Below are positions 1-8,477 of a stretch of 64,000 nucleotides of DNA, in pieces (position 1 is the first letter of the stretch; each line of letters starts with the position of its first letter). Source of the stretch: Clostridiales bacterium (lineage in GTDB: Bacteria; Bacillota; Clostridia; Saccharofermentanales; Saccharofermentanaceae). Made by a program: the position numbers and the translations under genes. The notes under the pieces were generated by a model. The model ran no database searches and was not told the DNA's origin. It saw only the letters and a program-made list of their open reading frames with translations. The DNA is taken from contig JAFZZM010000012.1 in the NCBI GenBank assembly GCA_017615755.1, forward strand, positions 1-64,000, written 5' to 3'.

Positions 1-166
1 CACCCATGGTACCAACAATGTTCTCTTTTGCAACGAGGCCCGTGATGGACGCCACCGCCGCCTGCCAGTTACCGAATCCGATCGGGGCAAAGATCCATGC
101 GATGCCCGATCCGACTTTCCGGATGATGTTCTCCTGCCCCGGATCGGCAAAGGTAAGTGGTATCAT
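1..166 (-). CDS. FeoB-like ferrous iron transporter, C-terminal piece (partial)
   Basis: The reading frame runs off the left edge of the window. The visible residues include IFAPIGFGNWQAAVA and TGLVAKENIVGT, which match the conserved membrane segment of the ferrous iron permease FeoB that follows its G domain and first Gate region. The first ATG (164-166) has a good GGGAGG ribosome binding site about 9 nt upstream. The same frame meets a stop just upstream, inside a stop-rich repeat array, so the GTPase half of FeoB is not attached. It is either a split FeoB translated from this site or the remnant of a truncated gene. The family call is from motif recognition; the truncation is seen directly. 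Confidence 0.6.
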   Translation of the reverse strand, partial: MIPLTFADPGQENIIRKVGSGIAWIFAPIGFGNWQAAVASITGLVAKENIVGTMG

Positions 167-221
167 GCTTCTCGCCTCCCGTTTGTACCGCCGGATGTGG
201 TTTCCGGCGGTTTCTATCTCG

Positions 222-328
222 GTTAGTTTTATCTAACTGTTGTCCGAAATAAAAGGTTAGCCGTTCTAACCTTTTTTCTGCTTGCGAGAGTTAGTTCTTT
301 CTAACCGCTTTAGTTATACACGACTAAC
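222..328. repeat. Inverted-repeat array A1 (GTTAG/CTAAC, 34-bp period)
   Basis: GTTAG occurs at 222, 256 and 290, exactly 34 bp apart, each followed 10-11 bp later by CTAAC (233, 266, 301). This makes three short hairpins, the middle one with GGTTAG/CTAACC arms. A looser TTAG...CTAA pair follows at 310-327. The array lies in the divergent gap between the FeoB-like fragment and the gene at 449. Confidence 0.7.
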
Positions 329-419
329 CACAGCCTGTCAATCGTGTTTCTTTGTGAGTTCTTCACAAACTCTTTCGGGCGGATTCGCATGTTTTTCTTC
401 TGTTTTCGGGCTAATAGTG

Positions 420-425
420 TATAAT
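420..425 (+). promoter_or_regulatory. -10 element for the gene at 449
   Basis: A perfect TATAAT lies 24 nt before the start codon of the next gene, with GGAGG at 440-444 as the ribosome binding site. No good -35 hexamer is evident at 17 bp. Confidence 0.5.
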
Positions 426-448
426 TAAGAAAAAACATCGGAGGATGT

Positions 449-1111
449 ATGCGTAAGGAAACGGACTTTTCCCGTAAAGCTTGGACTTTTATCTTTATCT
501 GTGAATCGGCACTGGTGATCGGACTTCTCATCCTGATCGTGCTGTTCTCTGTACCCACGGAACGTCGTCTTATGGACACGGTGCGAGAGCTTTTTCATGC
601 GAAAGAAGTCAAATATGACCAGTATTCCAAGCAGCAGAACGTGTTCACCCTCATGAATCTCGACGAGCGCCGCAAGGGCAACAATGATCTGAAAGATGAG
701 CTTCTGGGCAACGTGGAGATGCGTTTCCTGTATAAAAACGGCGGCGATAACTGGGGACTGACCGTCTCCTCGTTGCATTTCGCGTCGCACAATCAGGCGC
801 GCGAATACTTCAACCGCTATGAAACAGCCATGACTACTGTGTCCGACAGTTTTACGCCGCTTGACTGGCACGAGTACGCTGACTCTCGTGTAAAAGAGTT
901 GGGCTGCCATCTTGATCCGGCTTTTTATGGCTCGGAAAAGTACGAGTGCTATATCATGTTCCTGGAATCCAAGTCCGTCGTCTGCATCAAGTTTTATGCA
1001 TATCCGGACGTAAACGAAGAGCAGAAGAAAATCCTGACGGACCTATGCTACGAGCTTTCACTGCCGAATCCGTTCGAACTCGAGGATACGATGTCCGAGC
1101 GGCAAAATTGA
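449..1111 (+). CDS. Membrane-anchored protein of unknown function
   Basis: The product has 220 residues. A single hydrophobic segment (about residues 13-34) follows a short basic N-terminus, so the protein is probably anchored with its bulk outside the cell. The remaining 185 residues are a mixed soluble domain with several Tyr and Cys residues that I do not recognise. Start: ATG with GGAGG 5 nt upstream and TATAAT further up. It stands alone, flanked by a repeat array and a nuclease-like gene. Confidence 0.75.
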   Translation: MRKETDFSRKAWTFIFICESALVIGLLILIVLFSVPTERRLMDTVRELFHAKEVKYDQYSKQQNVFTLMNLDERRKGNNDLKDELLGNVEMRFLYKNGGDNWGLTVSSLHFASHNQAREYFNRYETAMTTVSDSFTPLDWHEYADSRVKELGCHLDPAFYGSEKYECYIMFLESKSVVCIKFYAYPDVNEEQKKILTDLCYELSLPNPFELEDTMSERQN

Positions 1112-1304
1112 CCGGCAAGCTATGAATTACTTCTAAACTGCTTGTTTTTTCTCGTCAATGGTGGTGTAATATTCCATAGTTGATATCATATGAAATGATC
1201 CATTATATTTCCTGATTTGAAAGAAATCGAATCGTTTTCCCCGTGCAGGATCCCTGCCCGGAGACTGTTTTGTCGTAAAAACCATGGAAAGAAGGTCATA
1301 GAAT

Positions 1305-2105
1305 ATGGATTTACTTAACGAAGTGCTTTTGAAAAGAAAAAAGGAGCTTGAGGAAGCAATCAAGAATGCTTCTGTGGTTCTGGATTCGTCACCTGACGGG
1401 CGGCTAAAGATAATCCGCACAAAAAAATGGGTACAGTTTTATCTGGTTGAAGAGCATGGAAATGCCACTTATCTGCCTAAAAAGGCTAATGAAAAGCTTA
1501 TCTGCAACCTTGCTCAGAAGAGTCATGCCCGGCACTTTCTTTTAAATGCCAAGGCAGAACTGGCTTCGATCGACCATTTTCTGAACAGTTGTCATCATCG
1601 TTCATCCGATCGGTTGTATGCCAACTTGAGTCCGGAAAGGAAGAAACTCGTTCAGCCCTTCCTTTTGGATGATGAAACTTTTTCCAAACAATGGGAAGAC
1701 CAGCCTTTCGTATCGAATCCTTTTCATCCTGAGGATAAGCAGTATACAACTAATCACGGAGATACGGTCCGCTCCAAATCAGAACTAGTATTTGCCAATA
1801 TGTTCTTCGAACTTGGTATACCATTTAAGTACGAATGTCCACTTTTCCTTCCAAACGGTAAAACAGCCTACCCTGATTTTACTTTGCTGAAAAAGAGCAC
1901 TCGCCAAGAGTATTACCACGAACACTTTGGTTTATTTGACGACGCCGAGTACCGAGAAAATGCCATTCGAAAACTGGATATTTATCGAAGAAATGGGATT
2001 TATATCGGAAAAAACCTCCTCGTGACCTATGAGACCGCAGGTTGTCCACTCGATATTCCTGCACTGAAAAAGTCTTTTTCTGAGATTTTCCTGGACGAGC
2101 ACTGA
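1305..2105 (+). CDS. PD-(D/E)XK nuclease-like protein
   Basis: The product has 266 residues. The C-terminal half (about 155-245) shows the layout of a PD-(D/E)XK nuclease fold: SKSELVFANMF (acidic residue on helix 1), then a YPDFT motif (PD) and YYHEHFG (the position of the E-x-K/Q strand), followed by the helix carrying RKLDIYRRNG. The N-terminal 150 residues are helical and unassigned. Start: ATG with GAAGG about 9 nt upstream. It is more AT-rich than its neighbours and is followed at once by repeat array A2, which may point to transfer. No methylase or helicase lies beside it, so a restriction role is not supported. The family is inferred from the motif spacing. Confidence 0.55.
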   Translation: MDLLNEVLLKRKKELEEAIKNASVVLDSSPDGRLKIIRTKKWVQFYLVEEHGNATYLPKKANEKLICNLAQKSHARHFLLNAKAELASIDHFLNSCHHRSSDRLYANLSPERKKLVQPFLLDDETFSKQWEDQPFVSNPFHPEDKQYTTNHGDTVRSKSELVFANMFFELGIPFKYECPLFLPNGKTAYPDFTLLKKSTRQEYYHEHFGLFDDAEYRENAIRKLDIYRRNGIYIGKNLLVTYETAGCPLDIPALKKSFSEIFLDEH

Positions 2106-2130
2106 GGTACATGAATCGCGAAACGAAGAA

Positions 2131-2550
2131 TACATCCTCTTTCCTTGTTATTCACTTAATGAGTTGTTTGATCCTTAGCAATAATTTTGTGACTACATGC
2201 TTTCTTTGCTTTTCCTTCAATATGAGATGTATGATTCATGAACAGAATTTGGAAAACTACATACTTCTTTTCTCATTTTGTAGAAAAGGGATGTACTATT
2301 CTTAAACGAGTTTCAGAAAACTACATACTCTTTTTTGTTATACACCCAAAAGAGATGTAAAGATATTATCAGGCGACGATGGCACTACATCCCTTTTTTA
2401 CTTATTTCTTGAAAAGAGCTGTAGCAGAGCAAACTCAGGAATTCTTCTCTACATGCTCTGCACCTCTATTATGATAAAAGGGATGAAATCTTCGAAAGAA
2501 AGCAAAAATGAATACATCCTTCTGGCAAGAAATATAGCCAAAAGGATGTA
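2131..2550. repeat. Inverted-repeat array A2 (seven 38-bp TACAT...ATGTA units, 64-bp period)
   Basis: TACAT starts at 2131, 2194, 2258, 2322, 2386, 2450 and 2513 (steps 63, 64, 64, 64, 64, 63). The opposite arm ATGTA, or a one-base variant, starts 33 bp after each from 2194 on, giving 38-bp dyads. Arms extend inward and stay paired although their sequence changes: the last unit pairs TACATCCTTCTGGC with GCCAAAAGGATGTA. The first unit has a decayed right arm. The array occupies the gap between two convergent genes. Confidence 0.85.
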
Positions 2551-2580
2551 TTTACATAAAATCATCAAAACATGTGCAGT

Positions 2581-3519
2581 TTACTGAAACGGCACGTAGA
2601 ACTCCTTTGTCGCCTCCTCATCTGCGAGCAGGTTCGTGAGTTCTTCTTCCGTGATTTCCTGGAGATGGCCGATCACGACGCAGTCGATGGTGTGGGCCTT
2701 GTAAACGATTGCGAATTCCATCGATCCATATCGGATGATGTCACCCGGCTTTACCTCAACGGTAGTGATCTCTTCTTGATGGATCTTCGCATCGATCCAG
2801 CAGCTCTTCTCATTCCCGTTGATATCTTTCATTTTCCCCAATGAAAAGCACGTGTTCCGGCGGTTCATTATCTCCTGCGCAGTGTCGTTTTTCTCCATCA
2901 CGACCTTGATCTCGCGGTCGCCGATAGAAAAGATCGGCATCTTGTCCGGATCGATGGCATCTTTATCTTCCTCGATGATGATGGTCAGATCGTCACAAAC
3001 CGTGACAATGTAGTACTTTCTGTCTTCGAGGAGACTTCCTCCCTGAAGCGTCTCTTCGACAGTCATCTTAGTTGTTCCCGGCTTCACACCCTTGAATATA
3101 TACGTATAGGTGAATGGGGAACCGGTCATCTTGTCATGATCCGGATTACGATACTTCTTTTCCACACTATAGGTTGCAATCGTATCATCCTCAAAGGTGA
3201 TGTCGTATTCCGGTCCGCCTCCGTCAAAAGAAGACAACTGCCACTTTATTTCTTTCCATCCACTTATGCTCTGATTTGTATCTGTCATACTGCTGGTCGC
3301 TCCTGTGGTATCTTCGGTAACACCGCTCTCTTCAGTGGTCTCGCTTGTCTCGGTAGCCTCCGTGCTCTCACTGGTTTCCACGGTCGTCGCACTCGTGCGG
3401 CTGGTTCTCGACTCCGAACCATCCGTATCCTTTGACCTGCATCCCGCCAAACCACAGCCGACAGCCGCGATTGCAAGCACCAGCCCCGACGCGGCCAACA
3501 TCTTTTTAAATTTTTTCAT
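2581..3519 (-). CDS. Lipoprotein with chagasin-like and cyclophilin-like domains
   Basis: The product has 312 residues. A lipoprotein signal ends in the lipobox LAGC at about residues 24-27. A Ser/Thr/Glu-rich stalk follows to about residue 80. Residues about 85-175 contain a strand pattern (FKGVKPGTTKMTVEE...YYIVTV) like the I42/chagasin family of protease inhibitors. Residues about 205-295 contain IKVVMEKNDTAQEI and VKPGDIIRYGSMEFAIVYK, which resemble the cyclophilin-like domain of small bacterial proteins. Both domain calls are from memory of the families and are tentative. It is transcribed alone. Confidence 0.6.
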   Translation of the reverse strand: MKKFKKMLAASGLVLAIAAVGCGLAGCRSKDTDGSESRTSRTSATTVETSESTEATETSETTEESGVTEDTTGATSSMTDTNQSISGWKEIKWQLSSFDGGGPEYDITFEDDTIATYSVEKKYRNPDHDKMTGSPFTYTYIFKGVKPGTTKMTVEETLQGGSLLEDRKYYIVTVCDDLTIIIEEDKDAIDPDKMPIFSIGDREIKVVMEKNDTAQEIMNRRNTCFSLGKMKDINGNEKSCWIDAKIHQEEITTVEVKPGDIIRYGSMEFAIVYKAHTIDCVVIGHLQEITEEELTNLLADEEATKEFYVPFQ

Positions 3520-3640
3520 TCCTATTCCCTCACAATCCGATCAGCATCGCAGGAACCCGGCCAACACCGTTCCCCGCGACGCGCAGATCAACTTGTTCCG
3601 TCACTATTATAACGTTTGTCGAAGGATAGGTACACTATTT

Positions 3641-4846
3641 TCACGAAGCCTTGAAATTGTAGACCGGCTTCATGATGTCGATAATGTCGACAGATTCGGC
3701 GATCACGTCCACGATATCCTCGAGTGACTTGTACGCCATGGGCGCCTCATCGAGCGTCTGCGGATTCACGGAAGTCGTGTAGATGCCTGTCATGGCTGCC
3801 TTGTAGGTCTCCATGTCCAGTTTTTCTCTCGCCGCCGAACGCGACAGGATTCGGCCGGCACCGTGCGGCGCGGAATAATTCCACTCCGGATTGCCACGAC
3901 CCACCGCGATGACCGAGCCGTCGCGCATATTGATCGGGATCAGGACCTTCTCGCCCGCATGCGCCGCGATCGCGCCCTTTCTCAGGATCATCTCTTCTGT
4001 ATCGATGTAGTTATGTACCGTATGAAAAGCACTTACGCCTGTCATTCCTGTTCTTTCGAGCATGACTTCGGCCATCTTTTCACGGCTGCGCACCGCAAAC
4101 TTCTGGCAGATCTCGACGTCGTGGAGGTAGTCTTCCAGAAAAGAACCATAGAGCCAGCAGAGCTCCTCCGGCACCTCCGGGATCTTCTCCTCGTAAGCCT
4201 TCGCCATTGCTTTCAACGCAGACTCGATCTCCTTTCTGCGGCCTTCTTCCTTGTAGGTACGGATCAGCTCTTCTTTCTTCTTGAAATACTCCTCTTTGCC
4301 CTTGTGCAGATCGATGGCCATGTTCTGATAGAACTCCGCCACCTGCTTGCCCAGATTACGGCTGCCGGAGTGGATCACGAGATAGAATGTGCCGTTCGAC
4401 GCGCGGTCGATCTCGATGAAGTGATTGCCGCCGCCCAAAGTACCGAGCGATCTCTGCAGACGCTTGGTGTCCTTCAGGTTACGGAAACAACGCAGATCGG
4501 ACAGGTCGAATCTTTCGGAACGGCCCTCCCATACATTTGTACCGGACGGGATGAAGTGCGCGGCCTCATCGATACGCGCGAAATCCATATTCTTTTCCGC
4601 CAGTTCGACCGTGTACATACCGCAGCCGATGTCGACGCCCACGATATTCGGGCAGACCTTGTCGCCCACCGTCATGGTCGTACCGATCGTGCAGCCCTTA
4701 CCGGAATGCACGTCCGGCATGATGCGCACCTTCTGACCTTCTGTCAACGCATAATCGCACATCTTGCGGATCTGCTCGATGGCTTCATCTTCGACCACCT
4801 TCGCGTAGCAGATCGCCGTATTCATTTTGCCCTTTATTTCAAACAC
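3641..4846 (-). CDS. rtcB: RNA-splicing/repair ligase RtcB
   Basis: The product has 401 residues, the usual length for the shorter bacterial RtcB type. RtcB joins 2',3'-cyclic phosphate or 3'-phosphate RNA ends to 5'-OH ends using GTP and Mn2+. Family motifs are present in order: MPDVHSGKG, VGVDIGCGM (metal-binding Asp and Cys), GTLGGGNHFIEI, HSGSRNLG, and SAPHGAGR near the C-terminus, which carries the His that forms the GMP adduct. It lies 13 bp after the TROVE/vWA gene, on the same strand, so the two are likely one transcript. The neighbourhood suggests repair or quality control of structured RNAs. Confidence 0.95.
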   Translation of the reverse strand: MFEIKGKMNTAICYAKVVEDEAIEQIRKMCDYALTEGQKVRIMPDVHSGKGCTIGTTMTVGDKVCPNIVGVDIGCGMYTVELAEKNMDFARIDEAAHFIPSGTNVWEGRSERFDLSDLRCFRNLKDTKRLQRSLGTLGGGNHFIEIDRASNGTFYLVIHSGSRNLGKQVAEFYQNMAIDLHKGKEEYFKKKEELIRTYKEEGRRKEIESALKAMAKAYEEKIPEVPEELCWLYGSFLEDYLHDVEICQKFAVRSREKMAEVMLERTGMTGVSAFHTVHNYIDTEEMILRKGAIAAHAGEKVLIPINMRDGSVIAVGRGNPEWNYSAPHGAGRILSRSAAREKLDMETYKAAMTGIYTTSVNPQTLDEAPMAYKSLEDIVDVIAESVDIIDIMKPVYNFKAS

Positions 4847-4859
4847 TTTCTTTACCTCG

Positions 4860-6350
4860 TTATGCTGTTATTTTCTCATACTTTCTGCTACCCAGCACCT
4901 TCATCATGAAAGTGTACGGGTCGATTCTGCCCTCGGTGACCATCGAGAAAAGCATCGGTGTGACACCGCTCAACAGGATCACGCCCTGCTCATTGCTTCT
5001 CACCGGCACTTGCTGGTTTCTCGAAGCAACGTTCCAGAACACGACCTGCGGCAGCTTGTAGCCCGCTCTCAGAAACTTCATCTTCGCCGCCTCGAAGTTC
5101 GTCAGCGACGCATTCTCAACACAGGAGTTAAACTCCATATCCGAGATGATGAAAAGTCTCTTCGGCAGTGCTTTTTGCTTCAGACCATACTTCACCGCCG
5201 TATTCAGTATCAGGTCAAAAACGGCCTCGATATTCGTATCGGCGACCTCGGATCTCGAAGTCACATCACGCAGTCTGTCGACAAAGGTTTTGCCCTGGAT
5301 CCGGATGAGCTGCGGTCTTCTCGAAAAAGAGATGTAGTGGTTCTTAAAGACACCCTCATTTCTCTCCGCGAAGTACAGGCCCAAAGAGAGCGCGACTGCC
5401 GCCGGAAAAGCACCCGCCGAGGACGAGTACATGGAGCCGGATGTGTCGATGACCGCCAGGGAGTCCTTCGCGCAAGGAAACTCCGATAAAGAGTCCCACG
5501 TTGCGTTTACGACCTTCTCCTCCTCTTTGGAGATAGACACAAAGTTTCTGTCCATGCCGTTCCACTTCAGGTAAGGCAGCACTAACTCGTACGGAGAAAC
5601 ATTCGTCGCGTTCAGGAACGCCTTACCCTTGGACACATCGGACAAAAACGCATTGTATCTGTCCGCATCATTTCTTGCGAACGCCTTTCTATACTTAAAA
5701 AGCGCTCTCGACGGCTGCGTCTCGTAGTCGAACGTGTAGTCCTTCTCTCTCATGTTGTTCTCCAGGATACGGATCGCCGCTCTCAGACGAACAAGTGCTT
5801 TTCGATAGTCCGCCTCGGACATACCGAGGGCACGCGCCATCTTCTTACCTTGCGCGACTGTTTTCTTCGAAGAGGCGTTCACAGACGGCAGCCACTTGCC
5901 CAGAAGCGTTACCGGCCAGCCTTTCTCCAGGTTAGCCAGGTCGTGTTTCAGAAGGCGCGCCACCTCTTTGACCATCGCATCCTCGGCCGGTGTGCCGAAC
6001 AAGGACAAAAGGTCATCGTATCTGCCGAGCTCACCGAACTGGAAGAAGTTTTTCTCCAGGGACTTCGGCGATACAAATGCCAGCCAGTGCACGATCGTGC
6101 GGAAGACTCGTCTCTCGCCCAGACCGCCGCGGATATCTCTCGTGAAGAACAGGAGCTTCATGGCCGTATCTGCATCTTCCTCGAAAGCTTTCTGGAAACG
6201 TGCGAGGATATCGCTCTCCGAGGCTTGACGGATCGCGCCGGCGCAGGAGAAAAAGTCCAGGCAGGCAGAGTCCGTCGTCTCGTATGTAACGGCACCGTTC
6301 TCAGTCAATGTCATATTCATTTTTGCTTCTCTTTTCAAGAACTCTAACAT
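4860..6350 (-). CDS. TROVE/vWA-type (DUF2828) RNA-binding protein
   Basis: The product has 496 residues. The N-terminal ~280 residues are helical, with RDIRGGLGERRVFRTIVHWL near the start, as in the TROVE/DUF2828 family. The C-terminal half is a von Willebrand A domain with the MIDAS motif DTSGSM and later SDMEF, and ends PQVVFWNVASR...LLSGVTP, typical of DUF2828. The architecture parallels the Y-RNA-binding Ro60 protein (TROVE plus vWA). I chose the ATG at 6348-6350 because AAAGGAG lies just upstream; an upstream in-frame ATG would read through the predicted RNA at 6382-6513. It sits directly between that RNA and rtcB, which supports an RNA-binding role. Confidence 0.85.
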   Translation of the reverse strand: MLEFLKREAKMNMTLTENGAVTYETTDSACLDFFSCAGAIRQASESDILARFQKAFEEDADTAMKLLFFTRDIRGGLGERRVFRTIVHWLAFVSPKSLEKNFFQFGELGRYDDLLSLFGTPAEDAMVKEVARLLKHDLANLEKGWPVTLLGKWLPSVNASSKKTVAQGKKMARALGMSEADYRKALVRLRAAIRILENNMREKDYTFDYETQPSRALFKYRKAFARNDADRYNAFLSDVSKGKAFLNATNVSPYELVLPYLKWNGMDRNFVSISKEEEKVVNATWDSLSEFPCAKDSLAVIDTSGSMYSSSAGAFPAAVALSLGLYFAERNEGVFKNHYISFSRRPQLIRIQGKTFVDRLRDVTSRSEVADTNIEAVFDLILNTAVKYGLKQKALPKRLFIISDMEFNSCVENASLTNFEAAKMKFLRAGYKLPQVVFWNVASRNQQVPVRSNEQGVILLSGVTPMLFSMVTEGRIDPYTFMMKVLGSRKYEKITA

Positions 6351-6381
6351 AAAGCTCCACTCCTTTGTATTTAAGTTGCAA

Positions 6382-6513
6382 GGCACTCCAAGATTCGAAC
6401 TTGTATTTGATTTGGATAATCACTCACCATCATTTGCTGTAAGTGCCTTTACAAGACGCGATTTCAAATGCTTTACCACATAAAGATCTACTGTTTGCTG
6501 TGCGCGTCTTTGT
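6382..6513 (-). ncRNA. Y-RNA-like RNA with tRNA-mimic domain
   Basis: On the minus strand a 10-bp stem with one bulged A pairs 6503-6513 (ACAAAGACGCG) with 6451-6460 (CGCGTCTTGT). Its loop carries a smaller hairpin, CTTTA/TAAAG. A 66-nt tRNA-like module follows (6447 to 6382): acceptor-like arms GGCACTT and GAGTGCC pair over 7 positions, and a T-arm CAAG-TTCGAAT-CTTG sits directly before the 3' acceptor strand. A 5-bp hairpin (TGATT/AATCA) takes the place of the anticodon arm. Bacterial Y RNAs bound by Ro60 homologues are known to combine a bulged stem with a tRNA-like domain, and to lie beside Ro60 and RtcB genes. The RNA ends about 30 nt before the start of the TROVE/vWA gene. The ends are estimates. 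Confidence 0.6.
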
Positions 6514-6618
6514 TATGTCTTTATTCTACCCACCTGCGATTTTTCTTCACGGAAAAAAAGTTGCGAACTGTGCTAAAATGTATGCAGAGTTTTTGAAAAG
6601 CACGGAGATTTCAGGCTT

Positions 6619-7491
6619 ATGGCGGATTTACGAAAAATCGATCTTCACATGCATTCCAAGGTTTCGGACGGCACCGACTCGCCGGAAGAGCTGATTGAGA
6701 ACGTCAGAAAAGCAGGTCTTTCCGTGTTTGCCGTGACCGATCACGACACACTCGGAAGCATTTCCCTGATCCGGGCCGCACTTCAAGATGGCGACCCGCG
6801 CTATATCTGCGGCGTAGAATTCTCCTGCAAAGACGAGCAAGGCCGTTACCACATTCTCGGCTACGGCTTCGATCCCGATTCAAAGGCGATCCATGACATC
6901 GTCCAGGCCGGTCACGAATACCGCATCAGAAAGTTTCTGGCGCGTATCGAGCTTCTTGAGCAAAAGCACTCGATCACCTTCCCTTCGGATGAGATCGAGA
7001 GTCTGATTGCTCTGGGCAACCCCGGCCGTCTGCACATGGCCAATCTCATGATCAAATACGACTATGTAAGGACCCGCGGCGAAGCTTTTGACAGGTATCT
7101 GAATCACCTTCATGTCGAAGGACTTTACTTTCCGCCGGAAGACACGATCCGTCACATCATCGCGGCGGGCGGCGTGCCGGTCATGGCACATCCGGTCTAC
7201 GGAAGCGGCGGCGAGAAAGTTTTCGGGGATGAGCTGGAGCAGCGCGTGATCCGTCTGAAAGACGCGGGTCTCGCCGGCCTGGAAGCGTTCTACTCGAGCT
7301 ACACACCGGAGCTTCGCGATATGGTATTAGATCTGGCAGAAAAATACGATCTTTTTGCAACTGCAGGAAGTGACTACCACGGCGCGCACAAAAAAGTCGC
7401 ACTCGGCGACACCGGTCCGATGCCGGACGATGCGTCCACGCTCATCAAATGGGAAAAGTCGCTCGATCAATTTCTCGAGAAGGTGCTCTGA
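6619..7491 (+). CDS. PHP-domain phosphoesterase, RNase AM / TrpH-like
   Basis: The product has 290 residues. PHP metal-site motifs are all present: DLHMHSKVSDG at the N-terminus, TDHDT (about residue 40), GVEFSC (about 66), MAHPVYG (about 190) and GSDYHG (about 250). This subfamily includes the 3',5'-nucleoside bisphosphate phosphatase/5'-3' exoribonuclease RNase AM (YciV/TrpH), and the length fits. It is transcribed divergently from the RNA and TROVE/vWA/rtcB genes, which is suggestive because the substrate would also be RNA ends. Start: ATG with GGAG-like sequence upstream; no strong promoter seen. Confidence 0.85.
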   Translation: MADLRKIDLHMHSKVSDGTDSPEELIENVRKAGLSVFAVTDHDTLGSISLIRAALQDGDPRYICGVEFSCKDEQGRYHILGYGFDPDSKAIHDIVQAGHEYRIRKFLARIELLEQKHSITFPSDEIESLIALGNPGRLHMANLMIKYDYVRTRGEAFDRYLNHLHVEGLYFPPEDTIRHIIAAGGVPVMAHPVYGSGGEKVFGDELEQRVIRLKDAGLAGLEAFYSSYTPELRDMVLDLAEKYDLFATAGSDYHGAHKKVALGDTGPMPDDASTLIKWEKSLDQFLEKVL

Positions 7492-7511
7492 GCAACGAAT
7501 AATACAAGGGT

Positions 7512-8477
7512 TCAATCTGCGGGTGACGGCCCTTCTTCCGAACCATTTACAATCGGCATCTGATCCAGTGCCTGCTGTTTCAATAGTCTCTCACGCATAA
7601 GGTCCACAAAGTGTTCCGGTTCGCGCACACGCACCAAAGGCCCGAATCCCAGGAGTCGGATGACCATCTCAGTCTCGTCGTTTCTATCGTATAACAATGT
7701 TACCCGGTAGTTTTTCTCGTCTAACTTCTCCGCCTGTCGCTCAAAATGCGCAAAATGCAGCATCACACGGTCCAGCGCTTTTCGCTCGTCAAGAAGATCA
7801 AATACCACCTTATCCTGCTGCGCGCGGGTTTGCTTTCTGGCAGTCATCCACGGCTCGACCTCGGTCAGCTCGCACGAATCAATACGCGCCATGTTGATCA
7901 CATCGCTTCTATGCGAAGCGCGGCCGAACAATCGGAACTTGTCATCCTTCTCAGAATACTCGAGGTGCGACGGCAGCGTCGTGACCTGCATCAGGTGGCC
8001 ATAACGGTTTCTCACCTCCAGCTGAAGTGCTTTTTTCTCGCGCAGCGCCTTCAGCACCGTCGCAAAATGCGCCCGGTATGCGTCATCCTCATATGGATCG
8101 CCATCCGCATAACGGTCGAATACATAATAATCTTCTTTCGTAAAAAGCACCGGTTCTTCGGGATATGGGAGCGGCACGGCCGGCTCCTGCAGGAACAACT
8201 GCATGCGCGGGTCCTGACTGATCGCATTGAGCCAGGATTTCTGAAGTTTGGTCAGCGGCATCGTAGGTGCAGCATGAAGCGGCGTGGTACCATCTTTTCG
8301 AAGCAGCGGCCAACGTCCTTCCGTCAACGCCGGCAGGATAGAAAGTGCACTCTCGTCAAATGCATTGTCCGCGATGATCTTTCTCATCTCTTCTGTCGTA
8401 ACAGGATGCAACACGGCTTCCCGAAGGATCCGCGCAACCGCGTTATAGTAGGCGCTGTAGAGTTCGCTGAAAATCAT
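7512..8477 (-). CDS. WYL-domain transcriptional regulator (second of pair)
   Basis: The product has 321 residues. A WYL-type central region (about 150-225) is followed by a C-terminal WCX-like extension containing VIRLLGFGPLVRVREPEHF, the usual end of this family. WYL domains are thought to bind nucleic-acid or nucleotide ligands and to control DNA binding. The N-terminus lacks an obvious helix-turn-helix, so this partner may act with the upstream WYL protein. It overlaps that gene by 4 bp and is therefore translationally coupled. Two WYL proteins beside an RNA repair cluster could sense RNA damage; that is inference. Confidence 0.75.
   Translation of the reverse strand: MIFSELYSAYYNAVARILREAVLHPVTTEEMRKIIADNAFDESALSILPALTEGRWPLLRKDGTTPLHAAPTMPLTKLQKSWLNAISQDPRMQLFLQEPAVPLPYPEEPVLFTKEDYYVFDRYADGDPYEDDAYRAHFATVLKALREKKALQLEVRNRYGHLMQVTTLPSHLEYSEKDDKFRLFGRASHRSDVINMARIDSCELTEVEPWMTARKQTRAQQDKVVFDLLDERKALDRVMLHFAHFERQAEKLDEKNYRVTLLYDRNDETEMVIRLLGFGPLVRVREPEHFVDLMRERLLKQQALDQMPIVNGSEEGPSPAD

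Noticed and set aside
6-236. A forward 76-codon gene at the left edge
   Set aside because: It is the complement of the FeoB-like reading frame.
3863-4909. A 348-codon frame opposite rtcB
   Set aside because: It is the complement of clear RtcB motifs and has no family features.
6382-6447. A canonical tRNA gene
   Set aside because: Acceptor-like and T-arm pairing exist, but there is no normal anticodon arm or D-arm, and the domain is joined to a bulged upstream stem.
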